Assembly (NCBI RefSeq): GCF_019880585.1
Contig: NZ_JAINVV010000004.1
Coordinates: 620,001 to 684,000, forward strand
DNA length: 64,000 nt
Reading direction: 5' to 3'
Source of the DNA: Sphingomonas colocasiae
GTDB lineage: Bacteria; Pseudomonadota; Alphaproteobacteria; Sphingomonadales; Sphingomonadaceae
The translations under genes were made by a program, and so were the position numbers. This document shows, piece by piece, positions 8,986 through 20,562 of this stretch; position 1 is the stretch's first letter, and every line of letters begins with the position of its first letter. The notes under the pieces were generated by a model that saw only the letters and a list, made by a program, of their open reading frames with translations, made no database searches and had not been told where the DNA came from.

Positions 8986-9948
8986 ATGTCCGTCGAGCTC
9001 GAAGTCTTCCGCGCGCTTGCCGATCCGACCAGGCTTCGGATCTTCGCGTTGCTGCGCGCGATGGAATTGTCGGTGGGCGAACTGGCACAGGTGCTGGGGC
9101 AAAGCCAGCCGCGCGTTTCGCGCCATGTGAAGATCCTGTCCGACGCAGGGCTGACCGAGCGGCGGCGCGAAGGAAGCTGGGTGTTCCTGGGATTGGGCGA
9201 TCAGCGCATCGTCGATCCCCTGGTCGCGGCGCTCGATGCGTGGCAGCACGGACGGCAGGTCGATCATTGGCAGGCGGCCGATGCCGCGCGGCTCGCGGCG
9301 GTGCGGGCCGACCGGGCGGAGGCGGCGGGGCGCTATTTCGATGCCCATGCCGAACAATGGGACGCGATCCGCAGCCTGCACGTCGCCGAGAGCGAGGTGG
9401 AAGCGGCGATGACGGCGCTGCTCGGGCCGGAACCGATCGGCCGGCTGGTCGATATCGGCACCGGCACGGGCCGTATGATCGCGCTGTTCGGCCATGGTGC
9501 CGAAGCGGCTTTGGGCATCGATCGCAGCCCGCAGATGCTGCGGCTGGCGCGCGCGCGTCTGGCGGAGGCGGGGCTCGATACCGTCGATCTGCGCCAGGCC
9601 GACATGTACGCGCTGCCGCTGGACGATCGATCGGCGGACACGGTGATCCTGCATCAATTGCTGCATTTCGCGCAGATGCCGGAACTCGCCATCGCGGAGG
9701 CGGCGCGCCTGCTGGCGCCGGGCGGGCGACTGCTGATCGCGGACTTCGCGCCGCACGATCGCGAGGAATTGCGCGCCGAACAGGCGCATGCGCGGCTCGG
9801 CTTCGGCGACGAGCAGATCAGGCATTGGTATGAGGAGGCGGGACTGGAAACCGTGGCGATCGAAGAATTGAAGGGCGGTGCGCTCACCGTGAAACTCTGG
9901 CTCGGTCGCCGTGTGCCAGCCGCGCTTGACCAGCGGAGGGCCGCATGA
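8986..9948 (+). CDS. ArsR-family regulator fused to a SAM methyltransferase domain (SahR-like)
   Basis: The protein has 320 residues and two domains. Residues 1-75 are an ArsR winged-helix DNA-binding domain (FRALADPTRLRIFALLRA, with recognition helix QSQPRVSRHVKIL). Residues about 110-310 are a class I methyltransferase fold with the SAM motif LVDIGTGTGRMIALFG (154-169) and the later motif LLAPGGRLLIADFAPH. Metal-binding Cys pairs of arsenic sensors are absent. Fusions of this type just ahead of metF and metH are known or predicted sensors of S-adenosylhomocysteine or SAM that repress the methionine cycle (SahR). The stop overlaps metF (ATGA). The methyltransferase domain probably acts as the ligand sensor, but catalysis cannot be excluded. 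Confidence 0.87.
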   Translation: MSVELEVFRALADPTRLRIFALLRAMELSVGELAQVLGQSQPRVSRHVKILSDAGLTERRREGSWVFLGLGDQRIVDPLVAALDAWQHGRQVDHWQAADAARLAAVRADRAEAAGRYFDAHAEQWDAIRSLHVAESEVEAAMTALLGPEPIGRLVDIGTGTGRMIALFGHGAEAALGIDRSPQMLRLARARLAEAGLDTVDLRQADMYALPLDDRSADTVILHQLLHFAQMPELAIAEAARLLAPGGRLLIADFAPHDREELRAEQAHARLGFGDEQIRHWYEEAGLETVAIEELKGGALTVKLWLGRRVPAALDQRRAA

Positions 9949-10886
9949 CGCTCAGCATCAACCAGCTCGAGGAAGCGCGCCGCGCGCTCGACGCGCCGCT
10001 GTTCGCCGATCTGGCCGGCGACGCGCAGGTCTCGTTCGAATTCTTCCCGCCCAAGACCGAGAAGATGGAAGAGACGCTGTGGAGCGCCGTCCAGACGCTC
10101 GAACCGCTTGCGCCGCGTTTCGTGTCGGTCACCTATGGCGCGGGCGGATCGACGCGCGAGCGCACGCACGCCACCGTCGCGCGCATCCAGCGGGAAACCG
10201 CGATCCCCGCCGCCGCTCACCTGACCTGCGTGGAGGCCAGCCGCAACGAGATCCGTGAGGTCGCCGAATCCTATTGGGTGGCCGGTGTCCGCCATATCGT
10301 CGCGCTGCGCGGCGATCCGCCGGTTGCGGGCGCGCGCTTCGCCCCGCATCCGGAGGGTTATGCGAGCGCGGCCGAACTGGTCGCGGGCCTCAAGGAGATC
10401 GCGCCGTTCGAAATCTCGGTCGCGGCCTATCCCGAGACGCATCCCGAAGCGGCGAATGCCCAGGCGGATCTCGACAATCTCAAGCGCAAGCTCGATGCGG
10501 GCGCCAATCGCGCGATCACGCAATTCTTCTTTTCGCCCGACGCCTTTTTCCGCTTCCGCGATCAGGCCGCCGCCGCCAGCATCGATGCGGAGATCGTGCC
10601 CGGCATCCTGCCGGTGTCCAATGTGGCGCAGACGCGCAAATTCGCCGCCATGTGCGGCGCAGCGATCCCGCCCTGGATGGACCGGCTGTTCGAGGGGCTG
10701 GACGATCATCCCGCCGCGCGCCAGCTTGTCGCGGCGACGATTTCGGCCGAACTGTGCCGCAGGCTCTACGCGGGCGGCGTCCGGCATTTTCATTTCTACA
10801 CGCTCAACCGCGCCGAGCTGAGCTATGCGATCTGCCATCTGCTCGGATTGCGGCCGGACGCGAATGCACGAGTGGAGGCGGCATGA
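9945..10886 (+). CDS. metF: methylenetetrahydrofolate reductase
   Basis: MetF is a flavoprotein that reduces 5,10-methylene-THF to 5-methyl-THF, the methyl donor for MetH. It has 313 residues in a single TIM-barrel domain, the bacterial form. Characteristic motifs are VSFEFFPPKTEKMEE near residue 28, SVTYGAGGSTRERT, AAHLTCVEAS, and IVALRGDPP near residue 120. GANRAITQFFF and PGILPVSN follow in the usual order. The start overlaps the stop of the ArsR-methyltransferase gene, and the stop overlaps the start of metH part 1, both as ATGA. These overlaps show tight translational coupling within the methionine operon. Confidence 0.97.
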   Translation: MTLSINQLEEARRALDAPLFADLAGDAQVSFEFFPPKTEKMEETLWSAVQTLEPLAPRFVSVTYGAGGSTRERTHATVARIQRETAIPAAAHLTCVEASRNEIREVAESYWVAGVRHIVALRGDPPVAGARFAPHPEGYASAAELVAGLKEIAPFEISVAAYPETHPEAANAQADLDNLKRKLDAGANRAITQFFFSPDAFFRFRDQAAAASIDAEIVPGILPVSNVAQTRKFAAMCGAAIPPWMDRLFEGLDDHPAARQLVAATISAELCRRLYAGGVRHFHFYTLNRAELSYAICHLLGLRPDANARVEAA

Positions 10887-11932
10887 CGACGGTACGCGAA
10901 CGGCTTCTCGCGGAAGCGGAGAAGCGCATCCTGCTCACCGACGGCGCTTTCGGCACCGAGATCCAGAACTGGAAGCTCGTCGAGGCCGATTATGCCGGCA
11001 CGCTGGGCCTGGCCCATGACCAGAAGGGCAATAACGACATCCTGGCGCTCACCAAGCCAGAGGTGCCGGAGACGATCACGCGCGAATATCTGGATGCGGG
11101 ATCGGACATGGTCTCGACCAACACATTTTCCGCCAATGTGATCAGCCAGGCCGATTACGGCGCCGAACATCTGGTGAAGGAGATCAATATCGCCTCCGCG
11201 CAGATCGCGCGGCGGCTGGCCGACGAATATGCGGCGAAGGACGGCCGGCCGCGCTTCGTGGCGGGCGCGCTGGGGCCGACCAACAAGACGCTGTCGCTGT
11301 CGCCCGACGTCAACGATCCCGGCTATCGCGAGATCGATTTCGACTATCTGAAGCAGGTCTATCGCGAGCAGATCGACGCGCTCGTCGAAGGCGGGGTGGA
11401 TTTCATCCTGATCGAAACGGTGTTCGACACGCTCAATGCCAAGGCGGGCATCATGGCGGCGATCGAGGCGGGCGAGGCGCTGGGGCGCGACCTGCCGATC
11501 ATGTTGTCGATGACGCTGACCGACCTTTCGGGCCGTAACCTGTCCGGCCACACGGTCGAGGCGTTCTGGCACGCGGTGCGCCACGCCCGGCCGGTGACGA
11601 TCGGCCTCAACTGCTCGTTCGGCGCCGAACAGCTTCGCCCGCATGTACGGACCTTGAGCGGTATCGCCGACACGCTGATCATGGTCTATCCCAATGCCGG
11701 CCTGCCCAATGAACTGGGCGCCTATGACGAACTGCCCGATCAGACCGCGGCGCTGGTCCGCGAATGGGCGGATGCGGGCCAGGTCAACATTTTGGGCGGA
11801 TGCTGCGGATCGACGCCGGCGCATATCGCCGCCATCGCGAAGACGGTGGCGGGCCTGCCGCCGCGCAAGGCGGCGAAGCCGGAGGTGCGCACGCGGCTGG
11901 CGGGCCTGGAACCGATGATCATGGCCGCCTGA
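10883..11932 (+). CDS. metH: methionine synthase, homocysteine-binding subunit (MetH N-terminal part)
   Basis: This 349-residue protein matches only the first module of cobalamin-dependent methionine synthase, the homocysteine-binding barrel. The start at the ATGA overlap with metF gives MTTVRERLLAEAEKRILLTD, then GAFGTEIQ. Three zinc-binding Cys residues are visible: one in GLNCSFGAEQ and the pair in LGGCCGSTPAHI. In E. coli this domain is joined to the folate and cobalamin modules. Here it ends with GLEPMIMAA, and the rest is a separate gene 168 bases downstream. Split MetH is common in Sphingomonas-like bacteria. It would work together with the downstream subunit. Confidence 0.94.
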   Translation: MTTVRERLLAEAEKRILLTDGAFGTEIQNWKLVEADYAGTLGLAHDQKGNNDILALTKPEVPETITREYLDAGSDMVSTNTFSANVISQADYGAEHLVKEINIASAQIARRLADEYAAKDGRPRFVAGALGPTNKTLSLSPDVNDPGYREIDFDYLKQVYREQIDALVEGGVDFILIETVFDTLNAKAGIMAAIEAGEALGRDLPIMLSMTLTDLSGRNLSGHTVEAFWHAVRHARPVTIGLNCSFGAEQLRPHVRTLSGIADTLIMVYPNAGLPNELGAYDELPDQTAALVREWADAGQVNILGGCCGSTPAHIAAIAKTVAGLPPRKAAKPEVRTRLAGLEPMIMAA

Positions 11933-11946
11933 GCTATTGGAACAAG

Positions 11947-12036
11947 CCCGTTCGGGCTGCGCCTGTCGAAGCCCCGTTCTTCTTCCGCACCGAGAGCGAA
12001 GAAGGACCGGGCTTCGACAGGCGCAGCCCGAACGGG
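11947..12036. repeat. long inverted repeat between the two metH genes
   Basis: A perfect 28-base inverted repeat (11947-11974 and 12009-12036) reads CCCGTTCGGGCTGCGCCTGT onward on the left arm. Pairing continues imperfectly inward (TTCTTC against GAAGAA), making a hairpin of nearly 40 base pairs. There is no T-run, so it is not a standard terminator. A partial match (CCCTTCGACAGGACTCGG) appears near 44417. The element looks like a dispersed intergenic repeat and could alter expression of metH part 2. Confidence 0.88.
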
Positions 12037-12100
12037 GATTGAGGATTGGACGAAGTCGATCGCAAGCCGCATCGATTTCGCTTGGAAAACGGAAATTCGA

Positions 12101-14698
<2,598 letters not shown>

Positions 14699-14752
14699 GT
14701 GGAACTTCTCGGCCCGAATGGGTGGAGCGGCGGCGCTTGAGCCGTTTTCGTC

Positions 14753-16702
14753 TCAGCGCCGTTCGAGCTGCTTCATCCAGCGCTGGCGGCCCCATTCGGT
14801 GATCAGCCGGTCGGCGCGAACGCGGTCGGCACCCGACAGCGCCGAATAGCGCGCGCGCCTGCCGGTATCGCCGAACCACATATCCTCTGTATCGAGGGTC
14901 AGGGTGGTGAAGGCGCCGCCGGCTTCGACGATGCCGATCGCGGTCGGCGCGTCGAGCGGGCCGATATGAAGGAAGGTCGGTTTCGCCGTCGTCGGAACCG
15001 CCGTTCCGCCGAGCGCCGCAAGGAACAGTCCGCGCATGTCCTTGAGGCCCAGGGGCCGGGCATCGCCCAGGCCGGGCAGGCTCAGCACCAGCGGAATATG
15101 CGTCTGATCGGGGTCGATGACATGGCCGTGGCCGAGAAATCCGTTCTCGAACAGCGCTTCGCCATGGTCGCCGGTCACTGCGAGCAGCGTATCCTCCCAC
15201 ACTCCCAGCGCTTTCAGTCGTGCGATGACCGCGCCCAGTTGCGCGTCGGCATAGGCGACCGCGTTCCAATAGGTCTGCTGCACGCGCGCCGCGTTTTCCG
15301 CGCCGATCCGGTCGCGCGGCAGCGGATCGATGCCGAGCGTGTCGGGCAGTCCGGGATGATGATAGGGGAAATGCGGCGACTGGAAGTTGAAATAGACGAA
15401 GTGCGGGCGGGTCCAGTCGGCCTTGTCGCCCATGCCCCGATCGAACTCGCGGAGCAGCTTGGTCTCATCGACCCTTAATGAGCCCTTGGCGGCGAAATTG
15501 AGGGCGCGCTCGTCCTTCAACGTCTCCGCATCGACGAAGATGTCGGCCGAACGCTGCATGCCGACCACCGCCGAAATATCGCCGAAGCTCTCGGGCTGTC
15601 CGGAAAAGACGCCGATACGATAGCCGTTCGCCTTCAGGTCGGTGAACAGCGAGGGATCGCCGGTCCGGGGATCGAGCCGGCCGGAGAACAGGCTCTTGAG
15701 CGAGGCGGTGGTGAAGCCGACATGGCTGTAGGCGCGGGGGAACAGGCTGCCGTCCTGCGCCAATGCGTTCAGATTGGGGGCGACGGGCCGCCCGTTGATG
15801 CGCTTGCCGATCACGTCGCCGCGCGTGCTTTCCATCACGACGATGACGAGGTGTTTCGGCCGGCCCTGCAGCCGGGGTGTCGCGATCACCGGATCCGGTC
15901 CGGTGAAGACCAGGTCGCCGCCAAAGCCGTCCTCGTCGATGCCGTTGCCCGGAATGTCGAGCGCAAGGGGATGGCGCGTCGCGTCGAAGGGGTGCCGGTC
16001 GATATGCGCCGAATACCAGCCATAACCGTCGCGATCGAAATCGGTCGCCTGTTCGAGGATCATGTTGGCAAGGCCATAGGCCGTCATCCGGGTGAGCCCG
16101 TAACGGACATCGGGATCGCGGTTGGCGAACGCCGCGACCAGCGGCATCGCGACCGCGAGTATCAGGACCCAGCGGCCGATCTTCAGCGCGGGCGGCGCAT
16201 GATGCCGGCCGGCGCGCCTGCGGATATAGCGGACGCAGACCAGGTAGAAGAGCAATGCTATGGCGGCGATGCCGAGTATCAGCCCGCCTTCGCTGAGCGC
16301 GAACAGGAAGGCGTCGAACAGGCTGCCACCGCCCAGATTGCGGATCAGTTCGAAGCTGACGGCATCGCTGAAATAGCTCAGCACCTCGAACTTCGCGATC
16401 AGCGCGGCCGAAAAGGCGGCGACGCCGAAGAAGAGCAGGCTGAAGCGGAACAGCAAGGGATCGCAGAGCCGGCCGTGCAACCGGCGCAGAATCAGGAAGA
16501 AGACGCCCAGCAGCAATGCGTGTCCGGCGAGGGCGCTGATCGCGAATGTCGCGATCTCCCCCGGCGTATCGAGCACATGCGACTGGCCATAGCCGCCACC
16601 GAAGATCGCGAATTTGCGTTCGACGAGCACGAGTTCGAAGAGCTTCGTCAGCACGAAGGCGAACGCCAGGGTCCAGAGATCGCGGCGGCGCTCGGTCTGC
16701 AT
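14753..16702 (-). CDS. membrane-anchored sulfatase-family hydrolase/transferase
   Basis: The 649-residue protein has an N-terminal block of about five membrane helices (residues 10-195) and a C-terminal alkaline-phosphatase-superfamily domain (about 280-640). The metal and nucleophile motif is IVVMESTRGDVIG, with Thr293 as likely nucleophile. LLAVTGDHGEALFENGFLGH supplies metal-binding Asp and His residues. The architecture resembles LtaS, EptA or OpgB enzymes, which move phosphoglycerol or phosphoethanolamine onto glycans at the outer face of the inner membrane. The substrate is unknown. Between the two blocks lie calcium-loop-like segments, DFDRDG (221-226) and GIDEDGFGGD (254-263). It runs in the same direction as the downstream end of the phosphatase gene. 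Confidence 0.85.
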   Translation of the reverse strand: MQTERRRDLWTLAFAFVLTKLFELVLVERKFAIFGGGYGQSHVLDTPGEIATFAISALAGHALLLGVFFLILRRLHGRLCDPLLFRFSLLFFGVAAFSAALIAKFEVLSYFSDAVSFELIRNLGGGSLFDAFLFALSEGGLILGIAAIALLFYLVCVRYIRRRAGRHHAPPALKIGRWVLILAVAMPLVAAFANRDPDVRYGLTRMTAYGLANMILEQATDFDRDGYGWYSAHIDRHPFDATRHPLALDIPGNGIDEDGFGGDLVFTGPDPVIATPRLQGRPKHLVIVVMESTRGDVIGKRINGRPVAPNLNALAQDGSLFPRAYSHVGFTTASLKSLFSGRLDPRTGDPSLFTDLKANGYRIGVFSGQPESFGDISAVVGMQRSADIFVDAETLKDERALNFAAKGSLRVDETKLLREFDRGMGDKADWTRPHFVYFNFQSPHFPYHHPGLPDTLGIDPLPRDRIGAENAARVQQTYWNAVAYADAQLGAVIARLKALGVWEDTLLAVTGDHGEALFENGFLGHGHVIDPDQTHIPLVLSLPGLGDARPLGLKDMRGLFLAALGGTAVPTTAKPTFLHIGPLDAPTAIGIVEAGGAFTTLTLDTEDMWFGDTGRRARYSALSGADRVRADRLITEWGRQRWMKQLERR

Positions 16703-16737
16703 CGCCGCCGCTTAGTCCGGCCATGGTTAAGGGCGGG

Positions 16738-18381
16738 TTAGCTTCCGCACGTATCCTTCGGTCCCGCATCGAGATCGAGGCAGCGGCCGTCGATTTCCTG
16801 GCCAGGCACGTCGAGACCGATCAGCTTGGCCAGCGTCGGCATGATATCCACCGTTTCGATGCTCAGCGGCTGTTCGAACGGCACCGCACCTGGGCGATAG
16901 AAGATGATCGGCACGCGGCGATCATAGATCCAGGGCGAACCATGCGTCGCGACGCTGTCCTTGGTGGGGTCGGCGATCGGCGTGACATAGGGCTTCAGGA
17001 ACATCACGAGATCGCCCGATCGTTCGGCGTTGAATGAAGCCCGGGCGCGTTCGGCGAGCGACCATTCCTCGACCGGGGGTTGGGGATCGGGCATGCGGCG
17101 CAGTTCTTCCGCGGTGAAGACGGCGGCGACCTGCCGATGCGCGAGCAGTTTCGCGCGGATCGCGGAGAGGACCTGTGGCCGGATGTTCGCCGGCACCTCG
17201 CGCGACAGATAGACATTGCCGCTTTCGACGCGGGTCAGCGGCCCGTCCAGCTTCAGTCGGAATTCGTCGGCGATGGGCTTCAGGAAACTGCCCGACCATA
17301 ATGTGGCATCGACGCGCTCGGCGCGGGCGAAACCGCGCGCGGCGTTGCGCTCGGGCAGGTCATGGCCGCCATGATCGGCGGTCAGCGCGACCACATAGGG
17401 AACGCCCGTCGCATCGAGCGCGGCCAGGATGCGCCCGATATTGGCATCGAGCCCGATCTGCTGCGCACACATCTCCGCACCCTCGGGGCCGTAATAATGG
17501 CCGACATAGTCGTTGGCGGACAGGCCGATATCGATGATGTCGGTTGCCGGGCCCTGGCCCAGCTTCATGTCGCGGATCAGGCCGATCGCGAGATCGGCGG
17601 TCGCCGCGTCGAAATCGATCGCTGCGCGGAAATTCTTGAAATCCTCGGCCTTTCGGTCGGCGAGCACGCCCACCTGCTTGCCGCCGCCGACGGGAACCGC
17701 CACCGATCGCGCGCGGCAGATCGCGGGCAGCACCGGCTTGCCGGGTTTCGCGACGATGCCCGCGACGCGCGCGTTGATCTGGTCGACGATCGCGGGCACC
17801 GGGCCGGTGCGGCCGGGCAGGGTGACATAGCTCTTGCCGCCCCAGAACCAGATCTGATCGGTATTGTGCCCGCCCATCATGATCGCCGCGCGATCCTTGC
17901 CGGCGACCGAGACGCTGCGGCTGGCGGGGTTGGCCGCCTTCATCCGGTCGCCCAGCGTCGGCACCTTCAGGAAGCCGGTGGAGGTGGTGTAATTCTCCGA
18001 ATCGCTGCCCGGCACCGTCGGATCCTCCGAGCAATAGATGCGCTTGTCGGCGCGCGCGACGCTCAGGTCGATCCATTCATTGGCGATGATGCCGGTGCGC
18101 GAGGGGCGGGATCCGGTCAGGATCGTCGAATGGCCCGGGCAGGTCTCCGTCGCGCCATGGCTTTGATAGCCCGAGGGAAAGACCGCGCCGTCCATTTCCA
18201 GCCGCTTCAGCCCCTGCGAATAGAGCTGGCGATATTCGGCGAAGAGGTCGGCGGAGAACTGGTCGACGGAGATGGCGACGACCAGCCTGGGCGGCTGTGT
18301 CGGCTTTTCCTGGGCAAGTGCACCGGTCGCGGCTCCGGCAAGAAGGGTTGCGGTGGCTGCGATGCGGGTAAAAGCCTTCAC
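16738..18381 (-). CDS. PafA-type alkaline phosphatase, Sphingomonas SPAP-like
   Basis: The start is GTG at 18381, chosen because AGGAGA lies 5 bases upstream and a signal peptide follows (KAFTRIAATATLLAG, cut after ALA near residue 23). The protein has 547 residues. The phosphatase core has the nucleophile Thr80 in GATETCPGHSTILTG, Asn101 in ANEWID, and the Lys162/Arg164 pair in AGKDRAA. These three features mark PafA monoesterases of the nucleotide pyrophosphatase superfamily, including the Sphingomonas enzyme. Zinc ligands are in AISVDQF, IGLSANDYVGH and LTADHGGHD. It should hydrolyse phosphate esters in the periplasm. It is divergent from the DsbD-like gene, with 55 bases between. Confidence 0.92.
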   Translation of the reverse strand: MKAFTRIAATATLLAGAATGALAQEKPTQPPRLVVAISVDQFSADLFAEYRQLYSQGLKRLEMDGAVFPSGYQSHGATETCPGHSTILTGSRPSRTGIIANEWIDLSVARADKRIYCSEDPTVPGSDSENYTTSTGFLKVPTLGDRMKAANPASRSVSVAGKDRAAIMMGGHNTDQIWFWGGKSYVTLPGRTGPVPAIVDQINARVAGIVAKPGKPVLPAICRARSVAVPVGGGKQVGVLADRKAEDFKNFRAAIDFDAATADLAIGLIRDMKLGQGPATDIIDIGLSANDYVGHYYGPEGAEMCAQQIGLDANIGRILAALDATGVPYVVALTADHGGHDLPERNAARGFARAERVDATLWSGSFLKPIADEFRLKLDGPLTRVESGNVYLSREVPANIRPQVLSAIRAKLLAHRQVAAVFTAEELRRMPDPQPPVEEWSLAERARASFNAERSGDLVMFLKPYVTPIADPTKDSVATHGSPWIYDRRVPIIFYRPGAVPFEQPLSIETVDIMPTLAKLIGLDVPGQEIDGRCLDLDAGPKDTCGS

Positions 18382-18436
18382 GAATATCTCCTGTCGCCAA
18401 TCGGCCGGCCGGTCCCTATAGCGTTCCTGCGACCGA

Positions 18437-20503
18437 ATGAAGACGTCTATGCCCTTGCTCAGATTTGTTCTGCTGATCCTCGCGCTGATCGCCACGCCGG
18501 CGATGGCGCAGCGTGCGCCCACCCATATCGCCCCCCGCCTGATCGCGGAAAGCGAGGTCCCGGCCGCCGGCCGCACGGTGATGCTGGCGCTGGCCATGTC
18601 GCCGGAGAAGGGTTGGCACGGCTATTGGGCCAATCCCGGCGATGCCGGCATCGGCCCCGAGTTCAAATGGACGCTGCCCGCCGGGGCCAAGGCCGGCCCG
18701 GCGCAGTTCCCGGTGCCGCACCGCCTGCTGATCGGCGGGCTGATGAACTATGTCTATGAAGGTGATTACGCGCATCTGATCGCGCTCGACATTCCGGCGG
18801 GCCTTGCGCCGGGGACGAAGCTGCCGATCAGCCTTGCCGTCGACTGGCTCGCCTGCACCGAAGAAATCTGCGTGCCTGAAAGCGGCAGCTTCGCGATCGA
18901 ACTGACGGTGGGCGACGGTACGATCGACGGCGCGCGCAAGGCGCAGTTCGATCGCTGGCGTGCGGCCCTGCCGCGTCCGCTGGGTGCGGATGCGCGGTTC
19001 CAGGTGAAGGACGGGGTGTTCCGCATTGGTGTGCCGCTGCCGGCCAGCGCCGCGGCGCAGGACGCCTATTTCTTTCCGCTGACCGATGGCGCCATCGATT
19101 ATGCCGCGCCGCAGACGGTGCGCCGCGATGGCGATCTGCTGACGATCGAGGTCAAGGCGCATGGTTCCGCCGCGTCGCTCCAGGCGGTGGAGGGCGTGCT
19201 GGCGCTCGATCGCGATACGGGGTTGTCGTTCAAGGCCGCGCCGGGCGCGGTCGCAACGGGCGGCGCATTGCTCGGATCGGATGGCGGCGCCGAGGGCGCG
19301 GGCGGTCTCGCCGGCACCATCGCAACGTCCTTCGGCCTGGCGTTGCTCGGTGGGTTGCTGCTCAACATCATGCCCTGTGTTTTCCCGATCCTGAGCCTCA
19401 AGGCGCTGAGCCTGGCCAGATCCGGAGAGGACGAACGCACCGCGCGGCGCGAGGCGCTGGCCTATACCGCGGGCGTGGTGCTGGTCTGCGTCGCGCTGGG
19501 GGCCGCGCTGCTCGGCCTGCGCGCGGCGGGTGCGGCCGCGGGCTGGGCGTTCCAGCTTCAGGATCCGCGCGTTATCCTCGTGCTGCTGTTGCTGGTCAGC
19601 GGGATCGCGCTCAACCTGGCCGGGCTGTTCGAGATCGGCTCGATCGGCGTCGGCGGCGCGCTCGTCTCCTCGGGAGGGGCGAGCGGCGCCTTCTGGACCG
19701 GCGCACTCGCCGCCTTCATCGCGACGCCCTGCACCGGCCCCTTCATGGGGGCCGCGCTGGGGGCGGCGCTGGTGCTGCCCGCCACCGCGGCGCTCACCAT
19801 CTTCGCCGGGCTCGGCATCGGGCTGGCGCTGCCGTTTCTCTTGCTCGGCTTCGTGCCGGCGCTGCGGCGGCGGCTGCCCAGGCCGGGTGGCTGGATGGAG
19901 ACCTTCCGCCGCCTGCTTTCCATTCCGATGTTCCTGACCGCGCTGGGCCTTGCCTGGATCCTTGGGCGCCAGTCGGGCGTGAACGGCATGACCATGGGGC
20001 TGGGGGCGGCGCTCGCGCTTGCGGTCGCGCTGTGGTGGATCGGCCGGCGTCAGTCCGCCGGCAGGCCGGGCTGGTTCGCACTCGCGCCCGCGCTCGCTGT
20101 CGCCATCGCGCTGATCGTCGTGCTGCCTCGCCAGCCGGCACAGGCATCGACCGCCGAGGCCGGCGGCATTCTGGCGGCCGAACCGTTCAGCGAGACGCGT
20201 CTTGCCGCGCTCCAGAAAGAGGGACGGCCGATCTTCGTCTATTTTACCGCCGACTGGTGCCTGACCTGCAAGGTCAATGAAAAGGGCGCGATCGAACGCG
20301 CGGAGGTAGCCGACGCCTTCAAGGCGAAGCAGGTGGCCGTGCTCGTCGGCGACTGGACCGATGGCGATCCGGCGATCGGCCGTTTCATCGAGAGCCATGG
20401 CCGCTCGGGCGTGCCGCTCTATCTCTTCTACCAGCCGGGCGCCGCGCCGCGGATCTTGCCGCAGGTGCTCACGCCATCGACTCTGACCGCGCTTGCGGGT
20501 TAG
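18437..20503 (+). CDS. DsbD/ScsB-like protein-disulfide reductase with thioredoxin domain
   Basis: The 688 residues are arranged like DsbD. A signal peptide (MKTSMPLLRFVLLILALIA, ending TPAMA) leads a periplasmic domain with the Cys pair in LACTEEICVPES. An eight-helix membrane domain follows, whose redox Cys residues are in NIMPCVFPILSLKAL and FIATPCTGPFMG. A C-terminal periplasmic thioredoxin domain has YFTADWCLTCKVNE. Electrons flow from cytoplasmic thioredoxin through the membrane domain to periplasmic partners. The long N-terminal domain is closer to ScsB than to classic DsbD. The next gene, an exported redoxin, is a plausible partner. An in-frame ATG at 18449 is an alternative start. 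Confidence 0.93.
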   Translation: MKTSMPLLRFVLLILALIATPAMAQRAPTHIAPRLIAESEVPAAGRTVMLALAMSPEKGWHGYWANPGDAGIGPEFKWTLPAGAKAGPAQFPVPHRLLIGGLMNYVYEGDYAHLIALDIPAGLAPGTKLPISLAVDWLACTEEICVPESGSFAIELTVGDGTIDGARKAQFDRWRAALPRPLGADARFQVKDGVFRIGVPLPASAAAQDAYFFPLTDGAIDYAAPQTVRRDGDLLTIEVKAHGSAASLQAVEGVLALDRDTGLSFKAAPGAVATGGALLGSDGGAEGAGGLAGTIATSFGLALLGGLLLNIMPCVFPILSLKALSLARSGEDERTARREALAYTAGVVLVCVALGAALLGLRAAGAAAGWAFQLQDPRVILVLLLLVSGIALNLAGLFEIGSIGVGGALVSSGGASGAFWTGALAAFIATPCTGPFMGAALGAALVLPATAALTIFAGLGIGLALPFLLLGFVPALRRRLPRPGGWMETFRRLLSIPMFLTALGLAWILGRQSGVNGMTMGLGAALALAVALWWIGRRQSAGRPGWFALAPALAVAIALIVVLPRQPAQASTAEAGGILAAEPFSETRLAALQKEGRPIFVYFTADWCLTCKVNEKGAIERAEVADAFKAKQVAVLVGDWTDGDPAIGRFIESHGRSGVPLYLFYQPGAAPRILPQVLTPSTLTALAG

Positions 20504-20562
20504 GTTGGGCACCGTCTTATCGGGCGGCGGGCGCGGACTGATCTGTTAGGAGGACCCTGGAC

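Noticed and set aside
8986-9948. Arsenic or metal resistance regulator
   Set aside because: The ArsR domain lacks the metal-binding Cys residues, it is fused to a methyltransferase, and metF and metH follow; a methionine-cycle regulator fits better.
15722-16741. A 339-codon plus-strand frame opposite the membrane sulfatase gene
   Set aside because: It is rich in Gln, Glu and Arg with no domain and lies wholly opposite a gene with sulfatase motifs.
18416-20512. A 698-codon open frame on the minus strand opposite the DsbD-like gene
   Set aside because: It is a shadow: the composition is Arg/Gly/Gln-rich with no domain, and the plus strand has clear DsbD motifs over the same span.
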